Of a stretch of 64,000 bases of DNA, positions 38,012-44,887 are shown piece by piece. Every line of letters begins with the position of its first letter. Position 1 is the first letter of the stretch. A program made the position numbers and the translations under genes. The stretch is from contig CP036296.1 in the NCBI GenBank assembly GCA_007751255.1, positions 744,001-808,000 on the forward strand. The letters run 5' to 3'. The notes below the pieces were generated by a model. It saw nothing but the letters and a program-made list of their open reading frames with translations. It did not search any database and was not told the DNA's origin. The stretch comes from Engelhardtia mirabilis (lineage in GTDB: Bacteria; Planctomycetota; UBA1135; GCA-002686595).

Positions 38012-39556
38012 ATGAACACCAAGACCCTGCCCGTCCTCTGCGGCGTGGCCGCCGCGCTCGCGCTCGCCGGGACGGCGAACGCGCAGTCCTTCGGCAACGC
38101 CTGCGCCGGCAACACCGGTAACACCCCGACCGTCGGCATCACCGGCCTCGTCGTCCAAGGCAACAACTTCACCGTCGACCTGACCGGCGCCCCGAGCACC
38201 ACGGGTCTGATGTACGTCGGCGGCTCGAACGTCCTCGGCCTCGGCCTGCCCCTGCCCCTCGACCTGGGCCTGTTCTCGCCCGGGCTCACCGGCTGCGAGC
38301 TGAACGTCAGCACCGACATCTCGATCGGCTACGCCCTCGACGTCACCGGCGCCGCGAGCTTCACCTTCGACGCCACCGGCATCCCGGCCGGGATCCCGCT
38401 CTACCTTCAGAACTGGAACTGGGACTTCGACCTGGTGACCTTTGCCAACCTCGGCGGTTGGTCGGCCGGCTTCGAGTTCGAGGTCGTGCCCCCCAGCGGC
38501 GTCGCTGCCGGCGACCTGGTCATCAGCGAGTACATCAAGGACCCCTCCTTCTCGGCCGACGCCGGGGGTGAGTGGATCGAGCTGTACAACACGACCGCCA
38601 GCGACATCGACATCCGCAACTTCGTCCTGTCGGACAACGACTTCGACAGCACCGTGCTGATCAGCGCCACGCCGATCATCGTGCCCGCCGGCGGTTACGC
38701 CGTGCTCGGTAACGACGCCGATCCGGCCAACAACGGCGGCATCACCCTCGACTTCCAGTACGCCAGTGACAACGGCCAGTACTTCCTGGCCAACGGCGCC
38801 GACGAGATCGTCCTGACCACCTACGACGGCATCGAGGTCGACCGCATCGAGTACGACTCGGGCGCCCTGTGGTCCGACGCCGCGGGTCTCTCCTTCGCCC
38901 TCAACGACGGCGCGCTCGACGCGACCCTCAACGACGACCCGGCTAACTGGGCCGAGTCGGCCTGCTACATCGGCGGCGCCCCGTTCAACACGGACCTCGC
39001 CACCCCCGGCACGAACAACGCCTCCTGCGCCATTCCCACCCTGCCCGCGGGCACCGGTGAACTCGTCATCTCCGAGTTCTCCCAGAACCCGGCCGCCGTC
39101 GCCGACAGCGCCGGCGAGTACTTCGAGGTCCACAACCCCGGTGGCGTGGACGTGGACATGAACGGCTGGACCATCTGCACCGTGGACGTCTGCGAGACCC
39201 TGGCGGTCTCGACGGTCGTCCCCGCGGGCGGCTACCTGGTCTTCGCGGTCAACGGCGACCCGCTGCTGAACGGCGGCCTGCCGAGCAGCACCGTGGCCAT
39301 GACCGCCGGTCAGTTCCTGACCAACTCCACCGGCAGCATCCAAGTGGTGGACGCGGCCAACCAAGTGGTCGGGATCATCGTCTACGACGACGGCGCGACC
39401 TACCCGGACGGCAACGGCGCCTCGGCGTCGCTGGACCCGACCAAGCTGACCGCCGCGGACTCGCAGGTCGGCGCCAACTGGTGCCTGTCGACCAGCCCCT
39501 ACGGCGACGGCGACCTGGGTACCCCGGCGGCCGCCAACGATAGCTGCGGCCTCTAG
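38012..39556 (+). CDS. Secreted lamin-tail-domain (LTD) protein, first paralogue
   Basis: A 514-aa protein with a Sec signal peptide (MNTKTLPVLCGVAAALALAG then TANAQ). Residues about 25-160 match a beta-rich domain common in planctomycete exoproteins (FGNACAGNTG, LPLPLDLGLFSPGLTGCELN). Two LTD immunoglobulin-like domains follow, at about 167-335 and 346-505, each with the signature of a start such as GDLVISEYIKDPSF, EWIELYNTT, IIVPAGGYAVLGND and a closing GTPAAANDSCGL type end. LTD proteins are cell-surface or extracellular, often attached to nucleases or adhesins; no catalytic domain is present here, so a structural or adhesive role is likely. It is the paralogue of the next gene, with the same length and domain order. 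Confidence 0.85.
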   Translation: MNTKTLPVLCGVAAALALAGTANAQSFGNACAGNTGNTPTVGITGLVVQGNNFTVDLTGAPSTTGLMYVGGSNVLGLGLPLPLDLGLFSPGLTGCELNVSTDISIGYALDVTGAASFTFDATGIPAGIPLYLQNWNWDFDLVTFANLGGWSAGFEFEVVPPSGVAAGDLVISEYIKDPSFSADAGGEWIELYNTTASDIDIRNFVLSDNDFDSTVLISATPIIVPAGGYAVLGNDADPANNGGITLDFQYASDNGQYFLANGADEIVLTTYDGIEVDRIEYDSGALWSDAAGLSFALNDGALDATLNDDPANWAESACYIGGAPFNTDLATPGTNNASCAIPTLPAGTGELVISEFSQNPAAVADSAGEYFEVHNPGGVDVDMNGWTICTVDVCETLAVSTVVPAGGYLVFAVNGDPLLNGGLPSSTVAMTAGQFLTNSTGSIQVVDAANQVVGIIVYDDGATYPDGNGASASLDPTKLTAADSQVGANWCLSTSPYGDGDLGTPAAANDSCGL

Positions 39557-39644
39557 TCGCCGCTGACTCGAGTCGCACGGTGGGGTCACCGCGGGAGTGA
39601 GGCCACAGGGCCAAGCACTCGCTGGGCCCACCACCACGACTGAC

Positions 39645-39679
39645 GGGGGGCGCCGCTCGATCATCGAGCGGTGCCCCCC
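39645..39679 (+). terminator. Strong 17-bp hairpin after the first LTD gene
   Basis: Left arm 39645-39661 pairs with 39663-39679 with a single G-T wobble and an almost absent loop. It lies 88 bp after the stop, with no U-tract. Likely a terminator or mRNA-end stabiliser. Confidence 0.6.
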
Positions 39680-39807
39680 GGTGCGTTCGGGGGCCGTTCC
39701 CGACCCTGGCTCTGGGGCGCGATCGGGGGCAGCAGGTCGCGCGGCACTCAGGCCGATCCAGATGGGCCGAGCGTCTCGCCCGCAGCCCCTTCTGAAGCCC
39801 AGTGACC

Positions 39808-41352
39808 ATGCGCCCCGCCAATACCCTGCGACCCTCGACCCAAGCCCTGATCGCCGCCCTCGCCGCCTGTGGAGTCTCCGCTCCTGCCGCCGCCCAGACC
39901 TTCGGCACCGGCTGCGCCGGAGCCAGCGGCAAGACGCCCACGATCGAGGCCGACGAGCTGATCGTCGACGGGAGCGACTTCGGCGTCGAGATCACCGGCG
40001 GGCCGAACCTGTTCGGCTACCTGCTGGTGGGCGCGAACAACACCACCTGGAACGGCTTGGACTTGCCCCTCGACCTGGGGGCCTTCGCCTTTGGTGACTG
40101 TGACTTGCTCGTGTCAGTGAACATCGTCGTGCCCATCACCACCGATGGTCTCGGCCAGTCGAGCCTGACCCTGCCCGGCTTCGGTGGGTTCATCGACGTC
40201 TACCTGCAGGTCGTCCTGGCCGACGTCGACCTGGTCGACTTCGATCCGCCTGCGGCCTTCAGCGCCGGTTTGACCATCACCGGCGTCCCGGCCAGCCTGC
40301 TCCAGCCCGGCGACCTGGTGATCACCGAAGTGATGAAGGACCCGTCCTTCGTCACCGATGGCTTCGGTGAGTGGTTCGAGGTCTTCAACACCACCGACGC
40401 CGACATCGACGTCAACCACTGGACGATCACGGACGGAGGGACGGACTCGATCCTGCTGGACGCCGGCGCGCCGCTGATCGTCCCCGCGCACTCCTTCGCG
40501 GTCCTCGGCAACAACGCCGACCCGGCCGTCAACGGCGGGATCGACATGCTGGTGGACTACTCGCTCTACGGGACGCTCAATTTCTCCAACGCGGCCGACT
40601 CGCTGGTCCTGACCACGCCCGACCAGATCGTCGTCGACGCGATTGTCTGGGACGATGGCGTGGAATGGCCCGATGAGCCCGGACAGTCCATGCAGCTCGT
40701 CGAGGGGGTCTTCGAGTTCGACCTCAACGACGACGGCGGCAATTGGGAGGTCACCGAGTGCTTCATCGGGGGCACGCCCTTCAATACCGACCGCGGCACC
40801 CCCGGAACGCCAGCGGGCGACTGCGCGAACCCGACCCTGCCCTTCGGGACGGGTGAGATCATCTTCTCGGAGATCATGCAGAACCCCTCGAGCGTTGCGG
40901 ACACGGTGGGGGAGTGGTTCGAGGTCTACAACACCACCGGCGCCGCGATCGACCTGGACGGTTGGACCTTCGCCCAGGGCGGTGGGAGCTTCGTCGTTGC
41001 CGGTAGCTTCAGCGTGCCCGCCGGGGGCTATCGCGTGCTCGCGCGCATCGGCGACTCGCTGGTGAACGGCGGCCTACCCCTCGACGTCTACGACTACGAC
41101 GACACCTTGTTCCTGCCCAACGGCAGCCAGACCCTGACGATCCTCGACGCGTCCGGCGCCACGTCCTGCCTGCTGCAGTACGACAACGGGCTGACCTACC
41201 CCGACCCCTCGGGGGCGTCGATGTCCCTGGACCCCACGCACCTGGACGTGGCCAGCGCCGTGGACGGATCGTTCTGGTGCGAGGCGATCAGCCTCTACGG
41301 CGACGGGGACCTCGGGACCCCGGGCGTTGCGAACGACTCCTGCGGTCCCTGA
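39808..41352 (+). CDS. Secreted lamin-tail-domain (LTD) protein, second paralogue
   Basis: Also 514 aa from ATG 39808 (a GTG two codons earlier is the alternative). A signal peptide ends near AAAQ (residue 30), followed by the same TFGTGCAGASG N-terminal domain and two LTD domains beginning near GDLVITEVMKDPSF (about 168) and GTGEIIFSEIMQNPSSV (about 346), with motifs EWFEVFNTT/EWFEVYNTT and the same GTPGVANDSCGP ending. The conserved order and equal length show a tandem duplication. Its own hairpin-separated position suggests independent transcription from the first copy. Confidence 0.85.
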   Translation: MRPANTLRPSTQALIAALAACGVSAPAAAQTFGTGCAGASGKTPTIEADELIVDGSDFGVEITGGPNLFGYLLVGANNTTWNGLDLPLDLGAFAFGDCDLLVSVNIVVPITTDGLGQSSLTLPGFGGFIDVYLQVVLADVDLVDFDPPAAFSAGLTITGVPASLLQPGDLVITEVMKDPSFVTDGFGEWFEVFNTTDADIDVNHWTITDGGTDSILLDAGAPLIVPAHSFAVLGNNADPAVNGGIDMLVDYSLYGTLNFSNAADSLVLTTPDQIVVDAIVWDDGVEWPDEPGQSMQLVEGVFEFDLNDDGGNWEVTECFIGGTPFNTDRGTPGTPAGDCANPTLPFGTGEIIFSEIMQNPSSVADTVGEWFEVYNTTGAAIDLDGWTFAQGGGSFVVAGSFSVPAGGYRVLARIGDSLVNGGLPLDVYDYDDTLFLPNGSQTLTILDASGATSCLLQYDNGLTYPDPSGASMSLDPTHLDVASAVDGSFWCEAISLYGDGDLGTPGVANDSCGP

Positions 41353-41410
41353 GGCTCGCGGGTCACAGGGCCGATCCACGCCGAGTGGGTCCTCCGCGCC
41401 TCTTCCTGGC

Positions 41411-41416
41411 TAGACT
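41411..41416 (+). promoter_or_regulatory. Candidate -10 hexamer TAGACT for the MarR gene
   Basis: TAGACT ends 8 nt before ATG 41425; no Shine-Dalgarno sequence fits between them, so a leaderless transcript is likely. Confidence 0.45.
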
Positions 41417-41424
41417 GAGAAACG

Positions 41425-41907
41425 ATGACCGACGCCGACGTCCGACCCAGCACGGAGCTCGCCGCTCAGGCTTCAGAAGCCGCCCACGCCATGGCGCGTG
41501 AGTGCCTGGGGACGCGGGTCCGCGTCCTGTCGCGGACGATCACGCGCATCTTCGACGAGCACTTCCGGCCCTTCGACGCGACCGGGGCCCAGCTCTGGCT
41601 CCTGGGAGCGATGGGCTTCTTCGGTGCCAAGTCACCGTCGGAGCTGGCCCGCGCCCTGTCGATGGACAAGTCGACCCTCTCCCGCAACATCCAGCGCCTG
41701 GCGGAGCGGGGCTGGGTCGTGATCGACGACCAGGACTCCGGCCGTGGCCAGTTGGTGAGCCTGAGCGTGACCGGGGCCGAGCTGCTGGTGAAGATCCAGC
41801 CCGCCTGGGCGGCCGCCCAGGCCGAGGTGCGGACCATCCTCGGGGGCGACGAAGCCGACGTGCTGCGGCAGCTCGGCAACCGCCTCTGGCGCGATCAAGA
41901 GGGCTAG
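41425..41907 (+). CDS. MarR-family transcriptional regulator
   Basis: A 160-aa cytoplasmic winged helix-turn-helix repressor. The recognition region is SPSELARALSMDKSTLSRNIQRLAERGWV (starting near residue 73), followed by the wing VIDDQDSGRGQLVSLSVTG. The N- and C-terminal helices (about 20-50, 125-155) form the dimer interface. The target is unknown; the alpha/beta hydrolase and cupin genes downstream on the same strand are candidates. Confidence 0.9.
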   Translation: MTDADVRPSTELAAQASEAAHAMARECLGTRVRVLSRTITRIFDEHFRPFDATGAQLWLLGAMGFFGAKSPSELARALSMDKSTLSRNIQRLAERGWVVIDDQDSGRGQLVSLSVTGAELLVKIQPAWAAAQAEVRTILGGDEADVLRQLGNRLWRDQEG

Positions 41908-42007
41908 GGCCTCGGTCGGGGCTTGGGGCCGAGGCGCCGGGCTAGCGCCCTTGGCCGCGGACCGCTCGTCTCGGGCCGGGCCAGGGACGGAGCCCGAGCG
42001 ATCGGTA

Positions 42008-42024
42008 CCCGCAGCCCCTGCGGG
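42008..42024 (+). terminator. Short hairpin after the MarR gene
   Basis: CCCGCAG / CTGCGGG with a 3-nt loop, 100 bp after the stop and immediately before the orphan TGACCCC repeat. No U-tract. Confidence 0.4.
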
Positions 42025-42029
42025 CCCGC

Positions 42030-42051
42030 TGACCCCCTTCCCTGTGCCAAA
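42030..42051 (+). repeat. Orphan copy of the IS-like element's terminal repeat
   Basis: Begins TGACCCCCTTCCCTGTGCCA. Differs by one base from the left terminal repeat at 20231, including the following A. No transposase gene or second repeat nearby. Confidence 0.75.
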
Positions 42052-42065
42052 TCGCCGCGGTGGGG

Positions 42066-42093
42066 TTGCTTCTGCAATGGGGCGATCTATCCT
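42066..42093 (+). promoter_or_regulatory. Promoter for the alpha/beta hydrolase gene
   Basis: TTGCTT (42066-42071) and TATCCT (42088-42093) with a 16-bp spacer. Transcription would begin about 50 nt before ATG 42153. Confidence 0.5.
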
Positions 42094-42152
42094 CCCGTCG
42101 CCATCGAGGTGTATCTGCAACCTCGCGGCGACCCGAGACCGATCGACCCACC

Positions 42153-43043
42153 ATGTCCACCCCACCCCTCCTGCGCGCCATCCAGCTCGGCCTGGGCGCC
42201 CTGGGTCGCATCAGCCCCTCCGGCGCGGCCCACCTGGGCGCGGCCCTGGCCTTCCGGCCCCTGCGTCTGCCGCCCAGGCCGTGGGAGCAGGCGGCCCTCG
42301 AGGGCGCGAGCGAGGTACGGCTCCCCGGGCCCCGCGGGGTCACCACGGGGCTGCGCTGGGATCCCGCCGGGGCCAGCCGCGGAACGGTGCTGATGCTGCA
42401 CGGCTGGCAGGGTCGCGCCTCCCAGTTCGCCCGCCTCGGCCCGCTCCTGGCCAACCAGGGCCTGAGCGCCGTGGCAGTGGAAGCGCCGGGGCACGGCGGC
42501 AGCCCCCGCGGCGACGGAGGCCCCGCCGAGTGGGTCGCCACGCTGCGACTGGCCGCCGCCGCCCTGGGTCCGCTCCACGCCCTGGTGGGCCATTCCCTGG
42601 GCAGCGTCGCGGCGCTGATCGCCATCGACGGCGGCCTCGAGGTGCCGCGACTGGCGCTCTTCGCGCCGCCCGCCGAGGTCAGGCCGCGGATGGAGTCGGC
42701 TGCCGATCGACTGGGTTTCACGGGCGCTCTGCGCGCGCGGTTCGTGGACCTGACGGTGGGCCGCATCGTGAGCGGCGGTGGCCACGCCGACCTCGCCGAA
42801 AGCGTGGCGCGCACAGTCCCGCCTTCGATCGTGGTCCACGCCCCCGACGACGAGGACGTGCCCTTCGAGGAGGGCCGCCGCCTCGCGGCCGCCATGCCGG
42901 AGTCACGGTTCGTGACCACCGACGCCGTGGGTCACTTTCGCATCCTGCGCGATCCTGCCACCCTCGAGCGGGTGGTGCGTTTCCTGGCGTCGACCTCCGT
43001 CGAGCAACCCGAGCCCACCGCCGAACTGGAGCACCACAGATGA
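42153..43043 (+). CDS. Alpha/beta hydrolase
   Basis: A 296-aa protein. Oxyanion-hole region VLMLHGWQGRASQFARLG (about 85-105), nucleophile elbow VGHSLGSVAAL with Ser near 152, acidic residue likely in VVHAPDDEDVPFEEG, and His in DAVGHFRILRD. The catalytic triad is therefore complete. The substrate is unknown; it may be an esterase or lipase. It overlaps the cupin gene by 4 bp (ATGA), so the two are translated together. Confidence 0.87.
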   Translation: MSTPPLLRAIQLGLGALGRISPSGAAHLGAALAFRPLRLPPRPWEQAALEGASEVRLPGPRGVTTGLRWDPAGASRGTVLMLHGWQGRASQFARLGPLLANQGLSAVAVEAPGHGGSPRGDGGPAEWVATLRLAAAALGPLHALVGHSLGSVAALIAIDGGLEVPRLALFAPPAEVRPRMESAADRLGFTGALRARFVDLTVGRIVSGGGHADLAESVARTVPPSIVVHAPDDEDVPFEEGRRLAAAMPESRFVTTDAVGHFRILRDPATLERVVRFLASTSVEQPEPTAELEHHR

Positions 43044-43522
43044 CCGAACGACCTGCCGCGATCGCGCGACCGGAGCCCTCCGCCTCGGGCCCGCACTTCA
43101 CCGCCGTCGACTTGGGCGCCCTTGACGACCTGTCGGGCTTCGAGACGCCGCACCCCCTCTTGGGGCGTGCGACCCGCGGGCGCGTGTTCCTACAGCAGGC
43201 CCTGGGCGCCACCGGGATCGAGCTGTCCTTCAACGCCATGCCGCCCCGAGCCGCCGTGCCCTTCACCCACGCGCACCGCGAGAACGAGGAGCTGTACCTA
43301 TTCCTGGGCGGCGAGGGCGAGATGCTCGTGGACGGTCAGGTCCTGCCCGTACGCGAGGGCAGCTGCGTGCGCTGCGCGCCCCAGGCGCTGCGGGCCTGGC
43401 GCAACGTGGGCGCGGGTGTGTTGTCCTTCGCCGTGCTCCAGGTGCGCGCCGACGCAGGCGTTGCCAGCGAGATCGAGGACGGCGTGGCGGGCGAGAGCCC
43501 CGCGCCCTGGCCCGCCGACTGA
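43040..43522 (+). CDS. Cupin-domain protein
   Basis: A 160-aa cytoplasmic protein with a single cupin barrel. Motif 1 is visible as PFTHAHRENEELYLFLGGEG (His, His and Glu metal ligands) and motif 2 as CVRCAPQALRAWRNVG, where the usual His ligand is not evident. It may bind a metal and modify or sense a small molecule. It is coupled to the hydrolase upstream and followed by a strong terminator. Confidence 0.85.
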   Translation: MTERPAAIARPEPSASGPHFTAVDLGALDDLSGFETPHPLLGRATRGRVFLQQALGATGIELSFNAMPPRAAVPFTHAHRENEELYLFLGGEGEMLVDGQVLPVREGSCVRCAPQALRAWRNVGAGVLSFAVLQVRADAGVASEIEDGVAGESPAPWPAD

Positions 43523-43528
43523 ATGGCG

Positions 43529-43568
43529 GCGCGGATCGCGTGCCCCGTCCGGGCGACGCGATCCGCGC
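43529..43568 (+). terminator. 13-bp perfect-stem hairpin after the cupin gene
   Basis: GCGCGGATCGCGT (43529-43541) pairs perfectly with ACGCGATCCGCGC (43556-43568), 7 bp after the stop. No U-tract, but position and strength fit a terminator. Confidence 0.6.
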
Positions 43569-43623
43569 AGTCGAGTTCGCTGGTCGCGACCCGCGACCGA
43601 TCCGGACCGACCGATCCGGACTA

Positions 43624-43784
43624 CTGTCCTGGATCAGAAATTCGGCGTCACTTCCCGGGCTCCGATCGCCGCTGGCGTCGCCAGCGCCTCCTCCGAGTAT
43701 CGCAGCGGATACGCGTCGTCGGCGCGCCTAGCCAGCATCGATCGGACCTCCGGGAAGTGACGCCGAATTTCTGATCCAGGACAC
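43624..43784 (-). mobile_element. 161-bp MITE, copy A
   Basis: Ends are about 35-bp inverted repeats reading GTGTCCTGGATCAGAAATTC inward, flanked by TA on both sides (43622-43623 and 43785-43786). TA flanks and GTGTCCTGG ends are typical of IS630/Tc1-type miniature elements. It is about 97% identical to copy B at 44594 in the opposite orientation (5 differences). It encodes no transposase. Its right end meets the pirin stop codon. Confidence 0.8.
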
Positions 43785-44515
43785 TACGGCAGCTCGAACA
43801 AGAGCAGCTCCGCTTCCCCGTCCGCGTGGGCCTCGATCCGATCGAGGCCTTCGCCGAAGAGCGCGTCGCCGGCGCGCACCGCGTGGCCGTTGACCGTCGC
43901 CGCGCCCTTGGCCACCTGCACCCAGGTGCGCGCTCCGCCCAGCTCGCGGCTCGCCTCGCCGCCGGCCGCCAGCCGCGTTACGAAGACCCGCGCCTGCTGG
44001 AGGATCGTCAGCGAGCCGTCGCTGCCGTCCGGGGAAGCGACCAGGCGCCAGCCCGAGTCGAGCTCGCCCGAGAAGTCGCGCTCCTGGTAGCTCGGCGCTC
44101 CGCCGAACTGGTCCGGCTCGAGCCAGATCTGCAAGAGGTGCAGCTCGCTGTCCTGGTTGTGGTTGAACTCGCTGTGGAGCACGCCCTTGCCGGCGCTCAT
44201 GGCCTGCATCATCCCCGGCCGCAGCACGCTGCCGGAACCCATCGAGTCCTTGTGCTCGATCGCTCCGTCCAGGGGCCACGTCAGGATCTCCATCTCCCGA
44301 TGGCCGTGGGTCGGGAAGCCCGCCGAGGCCCGCACGCGATCCTCGTTGATCACGCGCAGGGGACCGAAGCCCATCCAATCGGGGTCGTGGTACTCGGCGA
44401 AGGAGAACGAGTGCCGCGCGTCGAGCCAGCTCGCGCCGCCCCTCCCGCGCTCGTCGGCGCGGCGCACCTGCAGTCGAGTATCCGGAGTCGTGAAGCCAGT
44501 CGTTTGGGGGGTCAT
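43784..44515 (-). CDS. Pirin-family protein
   Basis: A 243-aa bicupin. The N-terminal cupin has the pirin metal-binding motif FPTHGHREMEILTWPLDG and, after the variable loop, GKGVLHSEFNH. A LLQIWLEPD stretch and a C-terminal cupin-like half follow. Pirins bind iron; some have quercetinase activity or act as redox sensors. The last codons are a Pro followed by TAG, where TAG is formed by the flanking TA and the end of MITE copy A (43784-43786). The original C-terminus may have been different. ATG 44515. Confidence 0.9.
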   Translation of the reverse strand: MTPQTTGFTTPDTRLQVRRADERGRGGASWLDARHSFSFAEYHDPDWMGFGPLRVINEDRVRASAGFPTHGHREMEILTWPLDGAIEHKDSMGSGSVLRPGMMQAMSAGKGVLHSEFNHNQDSELHLLQIWLEPDQFGGAPSYQERDFSGELDSGWRLVASPDGSDGSLTILQQARVFVTRLAAGGEASRELGGARTWVQVAKGAATVNGHAVRAGDALFGEGLDRIEAHADGEAELLLFELP

Positions 44516-44593
44516 GGGTGTTTCTCCGTGGGGCGGTAGTCCCCGGTCAGAACGGTTCCGCAGGACGCTCGATAGGCCGCACCCGCGACCCTA

Positions 44594-44754
44594 GTGTCCT
44601 GGATCGGAAATTCGGCGTCACTGCCCGGAGGTCCGATCGATGCTGGCTAGGCGCGCCGACGACGCGTATCCGCTGCGATATTCGGAGGAGGCGCTGGTGA
44701 CGCCAGCGGCGATCGGAGCCCGGGAAGTGACGCCGAATTTCTGATCCAGGACAC
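44594..44754 (+). mobile_element. 161-bp MITE, copy B
   Basis: Same length and ends as copy A, flanked by TA (44592-44593, 44755-44756). It lies 78 bp before the pirin start. The pair is inverted around the pirin gene, forming a composite-like structure of about 1.13 kb. Confidence 0.8.
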
Positions 44755-44887
44755 TAGCCAGACCTGCGCCGTCGTCGGTGAGTACGAATCCGGGGCCGCC
44801 CGTGACCGCCCCGCGGCGCCCGCAGAGGCAAACCGCCCCCCGAGTGCGACTTGCGGACGCGCCGCGCGGGAGCGTTGACGTCGTCAG

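Noticed and set aside
43540-43774. Small frames running through the MITE
   Set aside because: They exist only because the 161-bp element lacks stops in some frames; no transposase motif.
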